The translations under genes were made by a program, and so were the position numbers. From assembly GCF_018130615.1 (NCBI RefSeq), contig NZ_JAFCKB010000001.1:62001-126000 (forward strand): 64,000 bases of DNA, in the 5' to 3' direction. The notes below the pieces were generated by a model. The model was given only the letters and a program-made list of their open reading frames with translations. It ran no database searches and was not told the origin of the DNA. Position 1 is the stretch's first letter, and the number at the start of each line of letters is the position of its first letter. Origin of the DNA: Bradyrhizobium manausense (GTDB taxonomy: Bacteria > Pseudomonadota > Alphaproteobacteria > Rhizobiales > Xanthobacteraceae). This document shows positions 19,153 through 30,228 of the stretch, piece after piece.

Positions 19153-20406
19153 TTACGTCGTTAGCCGCTCGCCATCATTGCCGACGATTGTCAGCGGCAC
19201 GACACTGCCCACACGCCCGCCCGCAATCGCCACCGGCAGATAATGCTCGGTCCGGCCCTGCCCGTCGCTCTCGATCAGCACCTCGCGCGTTGCGCCAATC
19301 TCGGCCCGCAGCCGCAGCCGCAACGCGGCCTCACCCGCTGCACGCAGCCGCTTCGCCCGCACCTTGATCGCGCCCCCCGCAACCTGCGGCATCCGCGCGG
19401 CCGGCGTTCCGGGCCGCGGTGAATAGGGAAAGACGTGCAGGAACGTCAGGCCGCACTGCTCGACCAGATCGAGGGAGCGCGAAAACATCTCCTCGGTCTC
19501 GGTCGGGAAGCCCGCGATGATGTCGGCGCCGAAGACAATGTCAGGGCGCAGGCGCCGCACCTGATCGCAGAACGCGATCGCATCGCTCCGCGAATGCCGC
19601 CGCTTCATGCGCTTCAGGACCATGTCGTCGCCGGATTGCAGCGACAGGTGCAGATGCGGCATCAGCCGCGCATCATCGGCGATGGCATCGAGCAGATCCC
19701 CATCTGCCTCGATCGAATCGATCGAGGAGATGCGCAGCCGCTTCAGCTCCGGCACGTGCCGCAAGATCTGCTTGGTCAGCAGGCCGAGCTTCGGCGCACC
19801 CGGGAGATCGGCGCCGTAGCTGGTGAGATCGACGCCGGTCAGCACGATCTCGGCATGACCGCGCTCCACCAGCGTGCGGACTTGCTCGACCACCGCGCCC
19901 ATCGGCACCGAGCGCGAATTGCCGCGGCCATAGGGAATGATGCAGAAGGTGCAGCGATGATCGCAGCCGTTCTGCACCTGCACGAACACGCGGGGCAGGC
20001 CGCTCGCATAGCCGTCGATCAGATGCGGCGCCATCTCCTTCACCGTCATGATGTCGCTGACGGCGATCTTCTCGCTGGCGCCGAGATCGAAGGCATCGCG
20101 CGCCTCGCGCCACGCATCGCCGCGCATCTTGTCGTCATTGCCGACGACGCGATCGACCTCGGCCATGTCGGCGAACATGCCGCTTTGCGTCTGCGCCGCG
20201 CAGCCGGTGACGACGATGCGCGCTTCCGGCCGCTCGCGCTTCAGTTTGCGGATCGACTGCCGCGCCTGCGCCACCGCCTCGTTGGTGACGGCGCAGCTGT
20301 TGATGACGATGGTGTCTGACAGCCCCGCGCCTTCCGCTTCGCGGCGGATCACTTCGGCCTCGAAGGCGTTGAGGCGGCAACCGAAGGTGACGATGTCGAC
20401 GCCCAT
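19153..20406 (-). CDS. mtaB: tRNA t6A37 methylthiotransferase MtaB
   Basis: A 417-residue radical-SAM methylthiotransferase that converts t6A37 to ms2t6A37 in tRNAs reading ANN codons. The N-terminal cluster cysteines are Cys10, Cys38 and Cys69; the radical-SAM CxxxCxxC is Cys148/Cys152/Cys155 in GCDHRCTFCIIPYGRG. A C-terminal TRAM-like domain follows. FGCRLNAFEAE at the start distinguishes MtaB from MiaB and RimO. Its ATG shares one base with the dapF stop (TGATG), so it is the downstream gene of a coupled dapF-mtaB pair. Confidence 0.95.
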   Translation of the reverse strand: MGVDIVTFGCRLNAFEAEVIRREAEGAGLSDTIVINSCAVTNEAVAQARQSIRKLKRERPEARIVVTGCAAQTQSGMFADMAEVDRVVGNDDKMRGDAWREARDAFDLGASEKIAVSDIMTVKEMAPHLIDGYASGLPRVFVQVQNGCDHRCTFCIIPYGRGNSRSVPMGAVVEQVRTLVERGHAEIVLTGVDLTSYGADLPGAPKLGLLTKQILRHVPELKRLRISSIDSIEADGDLLDAIADDARLMPHLHLSLQSGDDMVLKRMKRRHSRSDAIAFCDQVRRLRPDIVFGADIIAGFPTETEEMFSRSLDLVEQCGLTFLHVFPYSPRPGTPAARMPQVAGGAIKVRAKRLRAAGEAALRLRLRAEIGATREVLIESDGQGRTEHYLPVAIAGGRVGSVVPLTIVGNDGERLTT

Positions 20407-21281
20407 CAGCCCACCGGCGCGAACAGCGCCGGATCGAACTTGCCTTCATATTCGAAGGTCGCCGTGCCCGTCATCAGCACGTGGTCGTCGCGCTCGCGCC
20501 ATTCGATGCCGAGCTTGCCGCCGGGCAACGTCATCTCGACCTTGCGCTCGGTGCGCTTCAGGCGCGCAGCCGCAACGGCGGTCGCACAGGCCGCCGAACC
20601 GCAGGCCCGGGTGAGACCCGCACCGCGCTCCCAGGTCCGCATGGTGATGTGCTCGCGATCGACGATATGGGCGAGCGTGATGTTGGCGCGCTCGGGGAAG
20701 ATCGGATGATTTTCCAGGAGCGGACCAAAGCGCTCGAGATCATAGGCATTGACGTTGTCGACCCAGAAGATCGCATGTGGATTGCCCATGCTGACCACGG
20801 ACGGCGAATGCAGGATAGGATTGTCGATCGGCCCGATCTGCAATTCGATGTAGCGGGTGTCGCGGAACTCTTCCGCGAGCGGAATGTCCTGCCAGCCGAA
20901 CTTTGGCGCCCCCATGTCCACGGTGTAGAGATCGGGCGCCGGGCCCTGCCAGGCATTGAGCAGGCCGGCCGCGGTCTCGAAGGTCGCGGTGGTCTGCCCG
21001 CTCTTCTCGAAGATGCGACGCACCACGCAGCGCATGCCGTTGCCACAGGCGCCGGCCTCCGAGCCGTCATTGTTGTAGATGCTGATGAAGGCTTCAGTGC
21101 CGTCGAGCCGCGGCTTCTGCAGCACCATGAGCTGGTCATAGGGCACGCCGCCGTCCGCGGAGGCTACCGAGCGGGCGTCATCCGGCGTGACCCGGCCTGC
21201 AGAATCGCGCATGTCGACAACGACGATCTCGTTGCCGATGCCGTTCATCTTGGCAAATGCGTGGTTGGCCAGCGCGCTCAT
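20406..21281 (-). CDS. dapF: Diaminopimelate epimerase
   Basis: A 291-residue enzyme converting LL- to meso-diaminopimelate for lysine and peptidoglycan synthesis. The two catalytic cysteines are Cys79 in ACGNGMRC and Cys227 in ACGSAACAT; the [11 protein letters not shown]-terminus and GNPHAIFWV block are standard. Length is normal. It is translationally coupled to mtaB. The pathway partner asd lies at 40.8 kb. The 204-base region upstream is shared with the divergent secreted protein gene and holds both promoters. Confidence 0.97.
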   Translation of the reverse strand: MSALANHAFAKMNGIGNEIVVVDMRDSAGRVTPDDARSVASADGGVPYDQLMVLQKPRLDGTEAFISIYNNDGSEAGACGNGMRCVVRRIFEKSGQTTATFETAAGLLNAWQGPAPDLYTVDMGAPKFGWQDIPLAEEFRDTRYIELQIGPIDNPILHSPSVVSMGNPHAIFWVDNVNAYDLERFGPLLENHPIFPERANITLAHIVDREHITMRTWERGAGLTRACGSAACATAVAAARLKRTERKVEMTLPGGKLGIEWRERDDHVLMTGTATFEYEGKFDPALFAPVG

Positions 21282-21485
21282 GAAATTTCCTGAATTTCGC
21301 CTGTCTTATATGGCGATCGTTGCCGGCTTGGCCAGTGATTTGGCTGCGGCAGCCAAAGGGGATGGCCATGACGCATCTGTCATGGGACGAATTTGGCGCT
21401 CGCGTGTTAGAACGGCGCAGTTCGCGCGAACCGGGGTGCGCGACCGGATTTGGGCCTTGGTCGCCAAGGCCTTGGGGAGAATAGA

Positions 21486-22223
21486 ATGATTAGGTTTCGT
21501 CGTCTCGCTCTGGCCGCGCTGATCCCGGCAGCGGCCTTGTCGCTTGGCCTCTCGGGCGCCCTGGCTCAGACCCCAAGCCCGGCGCCCGCTGCCTCGGCAA
21601 GCCCCTCGCCGGCCCCGTCGGCCGTACCCTCGCCGGCTGCGAGCGCCTCGCCTGCGCCTGCGGCAACCCCGTCACCGGGACCATCGCCTGCGGCCAGCGC
21701 CTCACCGACCCCGGCGGCATCGCCGCCCGCCGCGGCCGCCGCTCCCGCGCCGGTGCAGACCGCCGATCCCTTTGGCCTGGAGACCACGCTCGAGGCCAAG
21801 AAGGTCGTGATGGTCAAGGGCACCGCCAATTGGGATTCCGCCTTCGACACCCTGGTTGATGCCTTCAAGGCGCTGAACGCGCTGCTGGACAAGCAAGGCA
21901 TCAAGCACGCCGGCAATTCGATGATCGTCTACACCTCGACCGACGACACCGGCTTCACCTTCCTCGCCGAGATCCCGGTCGACCAGGACCCGCAGAAGCT
22001 GCCCAAGGACATGAGCATCGGCAAATCGCCGGAGGGCAAGGCGCTGAAATTCGTCCATCGCGGCTCCTACGACAACATGGACAACACCTATGAGGCGATC
22101 ACCAATCACCTCGACGACAAGAAGCTGGAAGCCAAGGACACCTTCATCGAGGAGTACCTCACCGATCCCCTGAAGACGGCTGAGGACAAGCTGGTGATCA
22201 ATGTTTTCGTGCCGCTGAAGTAA
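21486..22223 (+). CDS. Secreted GyrI-like effector-binding-domain protein
   Basis: A 245-residue exported protein. Residues 1-28 are a signal peptide (cleavage near ALA-QT), residues 30-95 are an extreme Pro/Ala/Ser linker, and residues about 100-245 resemble the GyrI/AraC effector-binding fold (DPFGLETTLEAKKVV ... HRGSYDNMDNTYEAI ... FIEEYLTDP). Such domains bind small hydrophobic ligands; in a periplasmic setting the role is unknown. The ATG at 21486 follows GGGGAGAATAGA. It is five bases from the next gene, forming an operon of two secreted proteins. Confidence 0.88.
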   Translation: MIRFRRLALAALIPAAALSLGLSGALAQTPSPAPAASASPSPAPSAVPSPAASASPAPAATPSPGPSPAASASPTPAASPPAAAAAPAPVQTADPFGLETTLEAKKVVMVKGTANWDSAFDTLVDAFKALNALLDKQGIKHAGNSMIVYTSTDDTGFTFLAEIPVDQDPQKLPKDMSIGKSPEGKALKFVHRGSYDNMDNTYEAITNHLDDKKLEAKDTFIEEYLTDPLKTAEDKLVINVFVPLK

Positions 22224-22228
22224 GATCG

Positions 22229-22930
22229 ATGAAAAAGCCTGCCGCCCTTGCCGCCATTTTCGTCGCCACGCTGCTCGCAGCGCCCGCGCTTGCCGACGAT
22301 TTTCCGTCCGCCATCACCGTCAGTGGCGAGGCGACGATCTCGGCGGCGCCCGATCTCGCGCAAATCGATGCCGGCGTTGCCAATGACGCCAAATCGGCGA
22401 AGGAAGCGTCCGATGCCAACAACGCCGCGATGGGCAAGGTGCTGCTGGCGTTGAAGGGCACCGGGATTGCCGAGAAGGATTATCAGACCTCGCGCTTGTC
22501 ACTGCAGCCGCAATATGCGCCGAACCGTTCTAACGGCGCCTCGCCCGTGGTCAGCTTCCGCGCCTCCAATCGTGTCACGGTGAAGATCCGCGACGTGACC
22601 AAAGTCGCCGGCATCATCGACACGCTGGTCGGCGCCGGCGCGAATGATATCGGCAACATCTCGTTTGAGGTGACGCAGGCCTCGAAGCTGCTCGACGATG
22701 CCCGCGAGAAGGCCGTCGCTGACGCCCGCCGCAAGGCCGAGATCTACGCCAAAGCCACCGGCGTCACGCTCGGCGCGCCGCTCAGCGTCTCCGAAGGCAG
22801 CGCTCCGATGCCGCTGTTCAAGGGGCGCATGGCCACAGCCCCGATGGCCGCGCCTGCTACCGTTGCGCCGGGTGAGGAAACGCTGTCGGTGACGGTGAAT
22901 GTGAGCTGGGCGATCAAGGCGGGGCAGTAG
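22229..22930 (+). CDS. SIMPL-domain (DUF541) periplasmic protein
   Basis: A 233-residue exported protein. The signal peptide ends at ALA-DD (about residue 23) and the SIMPL/DUF541 domain fills the rest, from ITVSGEATISAAPDLAQIDAG to the C-terminal VTVNVSWAIKAGQ. Family members (BP26/OMP28 of Brucella, YggE of E. coli) form periplasmic rings, with ascribed roles in oxidative stress. It is cotranscribed with the GyrI-like gene. Confidence 0.92.
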   Translation: MKKPAALAAIFVATLLAAPALADDFPSAITVSGEATISAAPDLAQIDAGVANDAKSAKEASDANNAAMGKVLLALKGTGIAEKDYQTSRLSLQPQYAPNRSNGASPVVSFRASNRVTVKIRDVTKVAGIIDTLVGAGANDIGNISFEVTQASKLLDDAREKAVADARRKAEIYAKATGVTLGAPLSVSEGSAPMPLFKGRMATAPMAAPATVAPGEETLSVTVNVSWAIKAGQ

Positions 22931-22963
22931 TAAGGCGCGCAAGCTCGCCCAACGTATTCAGTT

Positions 22964-23001
22964 GTCGTCCCGGACAAGCGTAAGCGCAGATCCGGGACGA
23001 C
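22964..23001. repeat. 38-bp palindromic repeat, copy 1
   Basis: Starts GTCGTCCCGG and ends CCGGGACGAC. It differs from the copy at 40749-40786 at one base only, and lies between convergent genes. Confidence 0.88.
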
Positions 23002-23027
23002 GCGCGGAGTTTGGTTCGCGAGCCGAG

Positions 23028-24089
23028 CTAAATCTCCACCACCTGCCCCGGCTTCATCGCGACGAACCGCTCCTGCGGAATCTTCGCAGCATCGAGCGCT
23101 TCGACCAGCGCCTTGGCGGGCGCGTCGATTGCTTCGTCGGTGAGCTGGAACGTTCCGTGGTGATGGCCGAGCGCTTGCTGCGCGCCGCAATCGGCGAGCG
23201 CCTTCACCGCATCTTCCGGATTCATGTGCTGATCGCGCATGAACCAGCGCGGCTCGTAGGCGCCGATCGGGAGAATCGCCAGCCGCAATGCGCCGTGCTT
23301 CTGGGCGACGCGGCGAAAATGCCTGCCATCGCCATAACCGGAATCGCAGACGACGTAGATTTTCCCAGCCGGCGTCTCCAGCACAAAGCTCGCCCACAGC
23401 GCCTTGTTGCGGTCGAATAGGCCGCGCGCGGTCCAGTGCCGTGTCGGCACCAGATGCACGGCAATGCCGCCGCCGAGCTCGACGCACTCATGCCAGTCGA
23501 ACGGCTCGACCTTGATCGAAGAGTCGGCACTGCGCATCGTCACGTCGTTGCCGAGTGGGGTTACCACGCGCGGGGCAAAATTCTTGGCCAGCCGCGACAG
23601 CGTGGCGATGTCGAGATGGTCGTAGTGGCCGTGCGAAACCAGCACGATATCGATCTTCGGCAGCTTGTCGAAGGCGATGCCTGGGTCGTTGCGCCGCTTC
23701 GGTCCGGCAAAATTGACCGGCGAGACCCGCGTCGACCACACGGGATCGACCAGGATATTGAGGCCGCCGGTCTGGATCAGCCAGCTGGCGTGCCCGACGA
23801 ACGAGAGCCGCACCTTGCCGCCGTCGACCCGCTCTGGGGGCGTGTCGGCGTGAGGGCTGGGGGCCCAATCCGGCCATTTCGCCCGTTCCCGCCCGCCGCT
23901 GAACTGCCAGCGCAGCACCTCGCGCAGCGATTTCGGCGGCGCTCCGTCCGGATCGAAGAAGTGCAGGCCGTTGAAATGGTCGGAGGCGGGGCCGTCATAG
24001 GTCTTCATGCGGGACATCCAGAGGGGAATACCGACCAGCCCGCCGGTCCCGGCAAGCAGTCGAAACAGGCTTCGGCGGGTGATCGGCAC
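23028..24089 (-). CDS. MBL-fold metallo-hydrolase (NAPE-PLD/UlaG-like)
   Basis: A 353-residue metallo-beta-lactamase-fold protein with an N-terminal hydrophobic segment (residues 8-26, preceded by TRRSLFR, compatible with a Tat-type or membrane-anchoring signal). The metal motif HGHYDHLD places His153, His155, Asp157 and His158; later ligands are TRHW, DSGYGDG and HHHGTF. The FVGHASWLIQ lead-in and overall length match the branch that includes N-acyl-phosphatidylethanolamine phospholipase D. The substrate in bacteria is unknown. Confidence 0.92.
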   Translation of the reverse strand: MPITRRSLFRLLAGTGGLVGIPLWMSRMKTYDGPASDHFNGLHFFDPDGAPPKSLREVLRWQFSGGRERAKWPDWAPSPHADTPPERVDGGKVRLSFVGHASWLIQTGGLNILVDPVWSTRVSPVNFAGPKRRNDPGIAFDKLPKIDIVLVSHGHYDHLDIATLSRLAKNFAPRVVTPLGNDVTMRSADSSIKVEPFDWHECVELGGGIAVHLVPTRHWTARGLFDRNKALWASFVLETPAGKIYVVCDSGYGDGRHFRRVAQKHGALRLAILPIGAYEPRWFMRDQHMNPEDAVKALADCGAQQALGHHHGTFQLTDEAIDAPAKALVEALDAAKIPQERFVAMKPGQVVEI

Positions 24090-24524
24090 AAGCAGGCTTC
24101 AGGGAGAGTGGGACGGCAAGACATCACCGGCTATATGGGCGGGACCACCGAAAAAGGAACCCATCGTCGGAAACCTCCTGTTTTCAAGACCTTACCCTAG
24201 AAATGGCATCCCGACACCCTAACTTTCCTTGACTTTTCGGCGTGAGCGGCGTTTAACCCCGCCACTTTCTCGGAAAGGCTTTCTTTTCGACCCGCCGCCT
24301 GGCCCCGGAGGCCAGAGGTCAACGCCCGACAGCGCTGTGCGCCCTCGGGCGCAAAGGTGTTTGGACTTTCTTCTGCCTCGCCCCGCTCTTGCGGGGAGAG
24401 GGTCGGGGTGAGGGGCTCTCTCCGCGCATGGTGCGCGTGGATAGTCCCGTACCCCCTCACCCGCCGCGCAAGGGCGCAGCGACCTCTCCCCGCAGGCGGG
24501 GAGAGGTAAAACAGGACAACGGCA
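24090..24524. other. 435-base gap upstream of ffh, largely repeat
   Basis: The first 280 bases hold no convincing gene. There is a candidate promoter region around 24180-24240 and a run of G/C-rich inverted repeats. The last third is the composite repeat at 24374-24508, which reaches to within 16 bases of the ffh start. Confidence 0.6.
24374..24508. repeat. Composite palindromic repeat abutting ffh
   Basis: Contains CCCCGCTCTTGCGGGG near one end and CCTCTCCCCGCAGGCGGGGA at the other, with GGGTGAGGGG / CCCCCTCACCC inverted between them. It belongs to the same class as the ccmA-ccmB spacer element and the ribosome-binding site of ffh follows directly. Confidence 0.8.
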
Positions 24525-26072
24525 TTGTTCGACAATCTGTCGGAACGGCTTGGTGGCATTCTTGATCGTCTGACGGGGCGCGGGGCGCTGACCGAAAAGG
24601 ACGTCGACGCCGCAATGCGCGAGGTGCGCCGTGCGCTGCTCGAGGCCGACGTTGCGCTCGAGGTCGTGCGCAGCTTCACCGAACGCGTCCGCGAGCAGGC
24701 GATCGGCGCCACCGTCGTCAAGTCGGTGACCCCCGGCCAGATGGTGGTCAAGATCGTCCATGACGAGCTGATCAACACGCTCGGCGCCGAAAGCCAGACC
24801 ATCGACGTCAATTCCGTGCCGCCGGTGCCGATCATGATGGTCGGTCTGCAGGGCTCGGGTAAGACGACCACCACCGCCAAGCTCGCACGGCGCCTGGTCC
24901 AGCGCGACAAGCGCAAGGTGCTGATGGCCTCGCTCGACGTCTATCGCCCGGCGGCGATGGAGCAGCTGGCCGTGCTCGGCCGCGACCTCGACATTCCGAC
25001 GTTGCCGATCGTCGCCGGCCAGCAGCCGCCGCAGATTGCGAAGCGCGCGCTCGAAGCCGGCAAGCTCGGCGGCTACGACATCGTGCTGCTCGACACCGCC
25101 GGCCGCACCACGCTCGACGAAGAGATGATGGCGGAAGCAGCCGCGATCAAAGCCGCGGCCAATCCGCATGAAGTGCTGCTGGTCGCGGACAGTCTCACCG
25201 GCCAGGACGCCGTGAATCTCGCGCGCGCGTTCGATCAGCGCGTCGGCCTCACCGGCATCGTGCTGACTCGCGTGGATGGCGACGGTCGCGGCGGCGCTGC
25301 GCTGTCGATGCGCGCGGTCACCGGCAAGCCGATCAAGCTGATCGGTACCGGTGAAAAGACCGACGCGCTGGAGGATTTCCATCCCGATCGTATCGCCGGC
25401 CGCATCCTCGGCATGGGCGACGTCGTCTCGCTGGTCGAACGTGCTGCCGCCAATATCGACGCCGAGAAGGCCGCGCGCACCGCCGAGCGCATGCGCAAGG
25501 GTCAGTTCGACCTCAACGACATGCGCGAGCAGCTGCTGCAGATGGCGAATATGGGCGGCATCAGCGGCCTGATGGGCATGATGCCCGGCATCGCCAAGAT
25601 GAAGAACCAGATCGCGGCGGCCGGCATCGACGACAAGATCCTGAAGCGCCAGGTCGCCGTGATCGATTCCATGACGCGCGACGAGCGCCGTCATCCGGAC
25701 CTGCTCAAGGCCAGCCGCAAGAAGCGCATCGCCGCGGGAAGCGGCCAGAGCGTCGAGCAGGTCAACAAGCTGCTGAAGATGCACCGGAACATGGCCGATA
25801 TGATGAAGGCCATGGGCTCGGGCAAGCGCGGCCCGCTCGCCGGCATCGCGCAGGCGATGGGCTTTGGCGGCGGCATGAAGATGCCGTCTCCCGAAGAGAT
25901 GAAGGCACTGCAGGAGAAGATGCAGGCCGGCGGCGGACAAGGTCTGCCTAGCCTGCCGAAGGATCTGCCGCCCGGTCTTCGCACCGGCCTGCCGAACCTG
26001 CCTGGGCTGACCGGGCTGAGCGGCAAGCCGACGCTGCCGGGTCTCGGCGGTTTCCCGGGCAAGAAGAAATGA
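24525..26072 (+). CDS. ffh: Signal recognition particle GTPase Ffh
   Basis: A 515-residue SRP54 homologue that binds signal peptides and SRP RNA. The NG domain has P-loop [10 protein letters not shown] at residues 107-116, [13 protein letters not shown] and [10 protein letters not shown]; the methionine-rich M domain covers about 325-455, and a Pro/Gly/Leu-rich tail follows. The start codon is TTG (24525): translation from it gives [11 protein letters not shown], matching the E. coli MFDNL N-terminus, and AGGA nine bases upstream serves as the ribosome-binding site. It heads ffh-rpsP-rimM-trmD-rplS, a widely conserved order. Confidence 0.96.
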   Translation: MFDNLSERLGGILDRLTGRGALTEKDVDAAMREVRRALLEADVALEVVRSFTERVREQAIGATVVKSVTPGQMVVKIVHDELINTLGAESQTIDVNSVPPVPIMMVGLQGSGKTTTTAKLARRLVQRDKRKVLMASLDVYRPAAMEQLAVLGRDLDIPTLPIVAGQQPPQIAKRALEAGKLGGYDIVLLDTAGRTTLDEEMMAEAAAIKAAANPHEVLLVADSLTGQDAVNLARAFDQRVGLTGIVLTRVDGDGRGGAALSMRAVTGKPIKLIGTGEKTDALEDFHPDRIAGRILGMGDVVSLVERAAANIDAEKAARTAERMRKGQFDLNDMREQLLQMANMGGISGLMGMMPGIAKMKNQIAAAGIDDKILKRQVAVIDSMTRDERRHPDLLKASRKKRIAAGSGQSVEQVNKLLKMHRNMADMMKAMGSGKRGPLAGIAQAMGFGGGMKMPSPEEMKALQEKMQAGGGQGLPSLPKDLPPGLRTGLPNLPGLTGLSGKPTLPGLGGFPGKKK

Positions 26073-26157
26073 GGAATTCGTCGCACGGGATCGCATCGGT
26101 CTCGCGCAACGCGGAATACCAATCAACCGAACAAAACGTACTTTGAAGGAGAACCAG

Positions 26158-26490
26158 ATGTCCGTCGTTATCCGCCTCGCCCGCGCAGGCACCAAGAAGC
26201 GTCCCGTCTATCACGTCGTCGTCGCCGATTCGCGCTTCCCCCGCGATGGCCGCTTCATCGAGCGTCTCGGCTATTTCAACCCGCTGCTGCCGAAGGACAA
26301 CGAGACCCGCCTGAAGCTCGACATGGATAAGGTGAAGGCCTGGCTCGCCAAGGGCGCGCAGCCGTCGGACCGCGTGTCCCGCTTCCTCGATGCCGCCGGC
26401 GTCAAGAAGCGCGAAGCGCGCAACAACCCCGAGAAGGCCGTGCCGCGCAAGGAGCGCAAGGCGCAGGCCGAAGCCGCTGCGAAGGGCTAA
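26158..26490 (+). CDS. rpsP: 30S ribosomal protein S16
   Basis: A 110-residue S16 protein with the canonical [16 protein letters not shown] start, [15 protein letters not shown] core and an alphaproteobacterial Lys/Ala-rich tail. The ATG at 26158 follows AAGGAGAA. Second gene of the ffh-rplS cluster. Confidence 0.98.
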   Translation: MSVVIRLARAGTKKRPVYHVVVADSRFPRDGRFIERLGYFNPLLPKDNETRLKLDMDKVKAWLAKGAQPSDRVSRFLDAAGVKKREARNNPEKAVPRKERKAQAEAAAKG

Positions 26491-26499
26491 GGCTCATCC

Positions 26500-27045
26500 A
26501 TGTCGGCGCTGATCTGCGTCGCGCGGATCGGCGCCGCGCATGGGGTGCGCGGCGCGGTCAAATTGTGGACCTTCACCGAAGATCCGTTTGCCGTGAAGCG
26601 CTACGGTCCGCTGCTCTCCAAGGACGGCAGGCGTCAGTTCGAGCTGGCGCAGGTCCGCGAGGCCAAGGATCATCTGGTCGCGACGTTCAAGGGCGTCACG
26701 ACCCGCGATGAGGCTGAGCGCCTCAACGGAATCGAACTCTACATCGCGCGCGAAAAGCTGCCCGCGACCGACGAGGGCGAATATTACCACGCCGATCTGA
26801 TCGGGCTCGCCGCCGTCACCACCAATGGCGATGCGCTCGGCCGCGTGCTCGCGATCCATAATTTCGGTGCCGGCGACATCATCGAGATCGCGCCGCTGAA
26901 AGGCGCCACGATGCTGCTGCCGTTCTCCAACGCCGTGGTGCCCGAGGTCGACATCGCCGGGGGCCGCGTGGTGATCGAACTGCCGGGGGAAATTGAAGGC
27001 GATGCCCCCTCCGCGAGTCGTCCCGGCGAAGGCCGCGACCCATAA
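26500..27045 (+). CDS. rimM: Ribosome maturation factor RimM
   Basis: A 181-residue RimM that assists 30S head assembly and binds S19. The N-terminal barrel begins [25 protein letters not shown], and the PRC-barrel part contains [14 protein letters not shown] and [14 protein letters not shown]. It begins nine bases after rpsP. The last nine residues, SRPGEGRDP, are encoded by the end of a dispersed repeat (27017-27136); the conserved fold ends before this tail, so the repeat has replaced the original terminus. Confidence 0.96.
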   Translation: MSALICVARIGAAHGVRGAVKLWTFTEDPFAVKRYGPLLSKDGRRQFELAQVREAKDHLVATFKGVTTRDEAERLNGIELYIAREKLPATDEGEYYHADLIGLAAVTTNGDALGRVLAIHNFGAGDIIEIAPLKGATMLLPFSNAVVPEVDIAGGRVVIELPGEIEGDAPSASRPGEGRDP

Positions 27046-27136
27046 CCACAGGACGTGGTTTTGGCTAAGCTGGCAGCTCCAGTCATCGCAAAAACTGGCT
27101 GCAGTGGTAATGGGTCCCGGCCTTCGCCGGGACGAC
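27017..27136. repeat. Dispersed repeat spanning the rimM end and rimM-trmD gap
   Basis: Begins GTCGTCCCGGCGAAGGCCGC inside rimM and ends with the palindromic CCCGGCCTTCGCCGGGACGAC unit also seen at 19119-19148. A middle section contains a GCCAGTTTTTGCGATGACTG-like inverted pairing (strand-reversed) around 27065-27105. Confidence 0.85.
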
Positions 27137-27151
27137 AGCAACTGAGATCCA

Positions 27152-27907
27152 ATGACTCCCCCCTCACCCTGGCGCGCGACGGTGCTGACGCTGTTTCCGG
27201 AGATGTTTCCGGGGCCGCTCGGCGTGAGCCTGGCCGGGCGGGCGCTGGCCTCCGGCCTCTGGCAGATCGAGGCGCGGGACATCCGGGCCTCCGCTACGGA
27301 CCGTCACCGCAGCGTCGACGACACTCCGGCCGGCGGCGGCCCGGGCATGGTGCTGCGGGCCGACGTACTTGCGGCGGCGATCGATGCTGCTGCAATCGAC
27401 CCGGACCGGCCAAAGCTGCTGATGAGCCCCCGCGGTCGGCCGTTGACCCAGGCCCGTGTCACCGAGCTCGCCCAGGGACCCGGTCCCCTGATCGTCTGCG
27501 GACGGTTCGAGGGTATCGACCAGCGGGTGATCGATGCCCGCGGCCTGGAGGAGGTCTCGATCGGCGATTACGTGCTCTCGGGGGGCGAAATCGCGGCCCT
27601 GGCCCTGATCGACGCCTGCGTCCGGCTGCTGCCGGGCGTGATGGGCAAGGAAGCTTCGGGAACCGAGGAGAGCTTCTCCGACGGCCTGCTCGAATATCCC
27701 CAATACACCCGCCCGCAGCTGTTCGAAGGGGTTCCGATCCCGGAGGTCCTGACCTCCGGCGACCACGCCAAAGTTGCGGCCTGGCGGCGGGCGCAATCCG
27801 AGGCCCTGACGGCGGCCCGGCGGCCCGATTTATGGGTCCAAATCCCGCCCAAGGCCCCGAATCGGCCCGGACGCCAAAAAGCGCCAAAAAACAAGACAGA
27901 CGGGTGA
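27152..27907 (+). CDS. trmD: tRNA (guanine-N1)-methyltransferase TrmD
   Basis: A 251-residue SPOUT methyltransferase making m1G37. Seen are [21 protein letters not shown], the tRNA-binding [18 protein letters not shown], the trefoil-knot segments [23 protein letters not shown] and [14 protein letters not shown], and RPQLFEG. The C-terminus carries a short extra Lys/Pro tail ([19 protein letters not shown]), common in Bradyrhizobium TrmD. Fourth gene of the cluster. Confidence 0.97.
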   Translation: MTPPSPWRATVLTLFPEMFPGPLGVSLAGRALASGLWQIEARDIRASATDRHRSVDDTPAGGGPGMVLRADVLAAAIDAAAIDPDRPKLLMSPRGRPLTQARVTELAQGPGPLIVCGRFEGIDQRVIDARGLEEVSIGDYVLSGGEIAALALIDACVRLLPGVMGKEASGTEESFSDGLLEYPQYTRPQLFEGVPIPEVLTSGDHAKVAAWRRAQSEALTAARRPDLWVQIPPKAPNRPGRQKAPKNKTDG

Positions 27908-28016
27908 CAAACGCTCTGGCTTGCCTTATAGGAGCGGCCACATCCGCAATGGCTGGATAGACGAATTTCGCGCAGCCCCCGTTTCCAAGGCTGGGCGCGC
28001 CGATGGAGATTTACCC

Positions 28017-28397
28017 ATGAACCTGATCAAGCAGCTCGAGCAAGAGCAATTCGACAAGCTGTCCGCCGGCAAGGACATTCCGGAATTCGGTCCCGGCGAC
28101 ACCGTGATCGTCAACGTGAAGGTCGTCGAAGGCGACCGCACCCGCGTGCAGGCCTATGAAGGCGTTTGCATCGGCCGTTCCGGCGGTGGCCTCAACGAGA
28201 GCTTCACCGTCCGCAAGATCTCCTACGGCGAAGGCGTCGAGCGCGTGTTCCCGGTGATGTCGCCGATGATCGACTCGATCAAGGTGGTGCGCCGCGGCAA
28301 GGTGCGTCGCGCCAAGCTCTATTACCTCCGCAATCTCCGCGGCAAGTCGGCTCGCATCGTCGAGAAGACTGAGCACGCCAAGGCCGTCAACGAGTAA
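28017..28397 (+). CDS. rplS: 50S ribosomal protein L19
   Basis: A 126-residue L19 with the usual [22 protein letters not shown] core, [27 protein letters not shown], and [13 protein letters not shown] end. The ATG at 28017 gives the family length; the frame extends upstream without similarity. Closes the ffh-rpsP-rimM-trmD-rplS cluster and is followed by a strong terminator. Confidence 0.98.
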   Translation: MNLIKQLEQEQFDKLSAGKDIPEFGPGDTVIVNVKVVEGDRTRVQAYEGVCIGRSGGGLNESFTVRKISYGEGVERVFPVMSPMIDSIKVVRRGKVRRAKLYYLRNLRGKSARIVEKTEHAKAVNE

Positions 28398-28421
28398 GCT
28401 TTCGCTTACCGACGAGTTTCG

Positions 28422-28454
28422 AAAAGCGCGGGGCCGATCGCCCCGCGCTTTTTT
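28422..28454 (+). terminator. Intrinsic terminator after rplS
   Basis: GCGCGGGGC / GCCCCGCGC stem (9 bp, extended by A-T pairs) with a CGATC loop and a TTTTTT run. Confidence 0.93.
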
Positions 28455-28726
28455 GTTGCGTCAGCCGTGCGCGTCAAAGCCCTCGCGCTTCCAGATCGGC
28501 CTGCTATATATTCTTGGAATGTTTCCAGATCTGACCAGCTTCGGAACTCCCCAGCGCATCGTCATCGACGATCGCTCGCGGCTGCCTGGCCGGTTCTTCG
28601 GACGCTTCGCGACCTCGGCAACGTCAGAGCTTAGTCCCGCAGCTTAAAGGCTGCGCTGAAGACGCCTCTATTGCCCCGCGCGTGATCGCGCATATCCGTT
28701 ACCAACATTGTTCGGAGCTGACGCTC
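28455..28726. other. leuC upstream region
   Basis: 272 bases without a supportable gene. A 6-bp hairpin CGCAGC-TTAAAG-GCTGCG lies at 28638-28655, 72 bases before leuC. The TATATATTCTTGGAA region around 28504-28518 is AT-rich and may hold the promoter. I find no leucine-rich leader peptide. Confidence 0.5.
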
Positions 28727-30133
<1,407 letters not shown>

Positions 30134-30194
30134 GCCACTCCCTGCAATTGTAGTGATCGCGGCAAACCGCCGTTAAGCGGCTTCGCCCACATTC

Positions 30195-30223
30195 TCGTCC
30201 TCGCGCCGGTTTCGCGAGGACGA
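30195..30223 (+). terminator. Hairpin after leuC covering the next ribosome-binding site
   Basis: TCGTCCTCGCG / CGCGAGGACGA form a perfect 11-bp stem with a 7-base loop, with no T-run following. It may end the leuC transcript, or it may fold over the GAGGA ribosome-binding site of the small gene starting at 30229. Confidence 0.5.
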
Positions 30224-30228
30224 AAGCG

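Noticed and set aside
24219-26195. A 658-codon open frame antisense to ffh
   Set aside because: Shadow of ffh and its upstream repeat; no recognisable motif.
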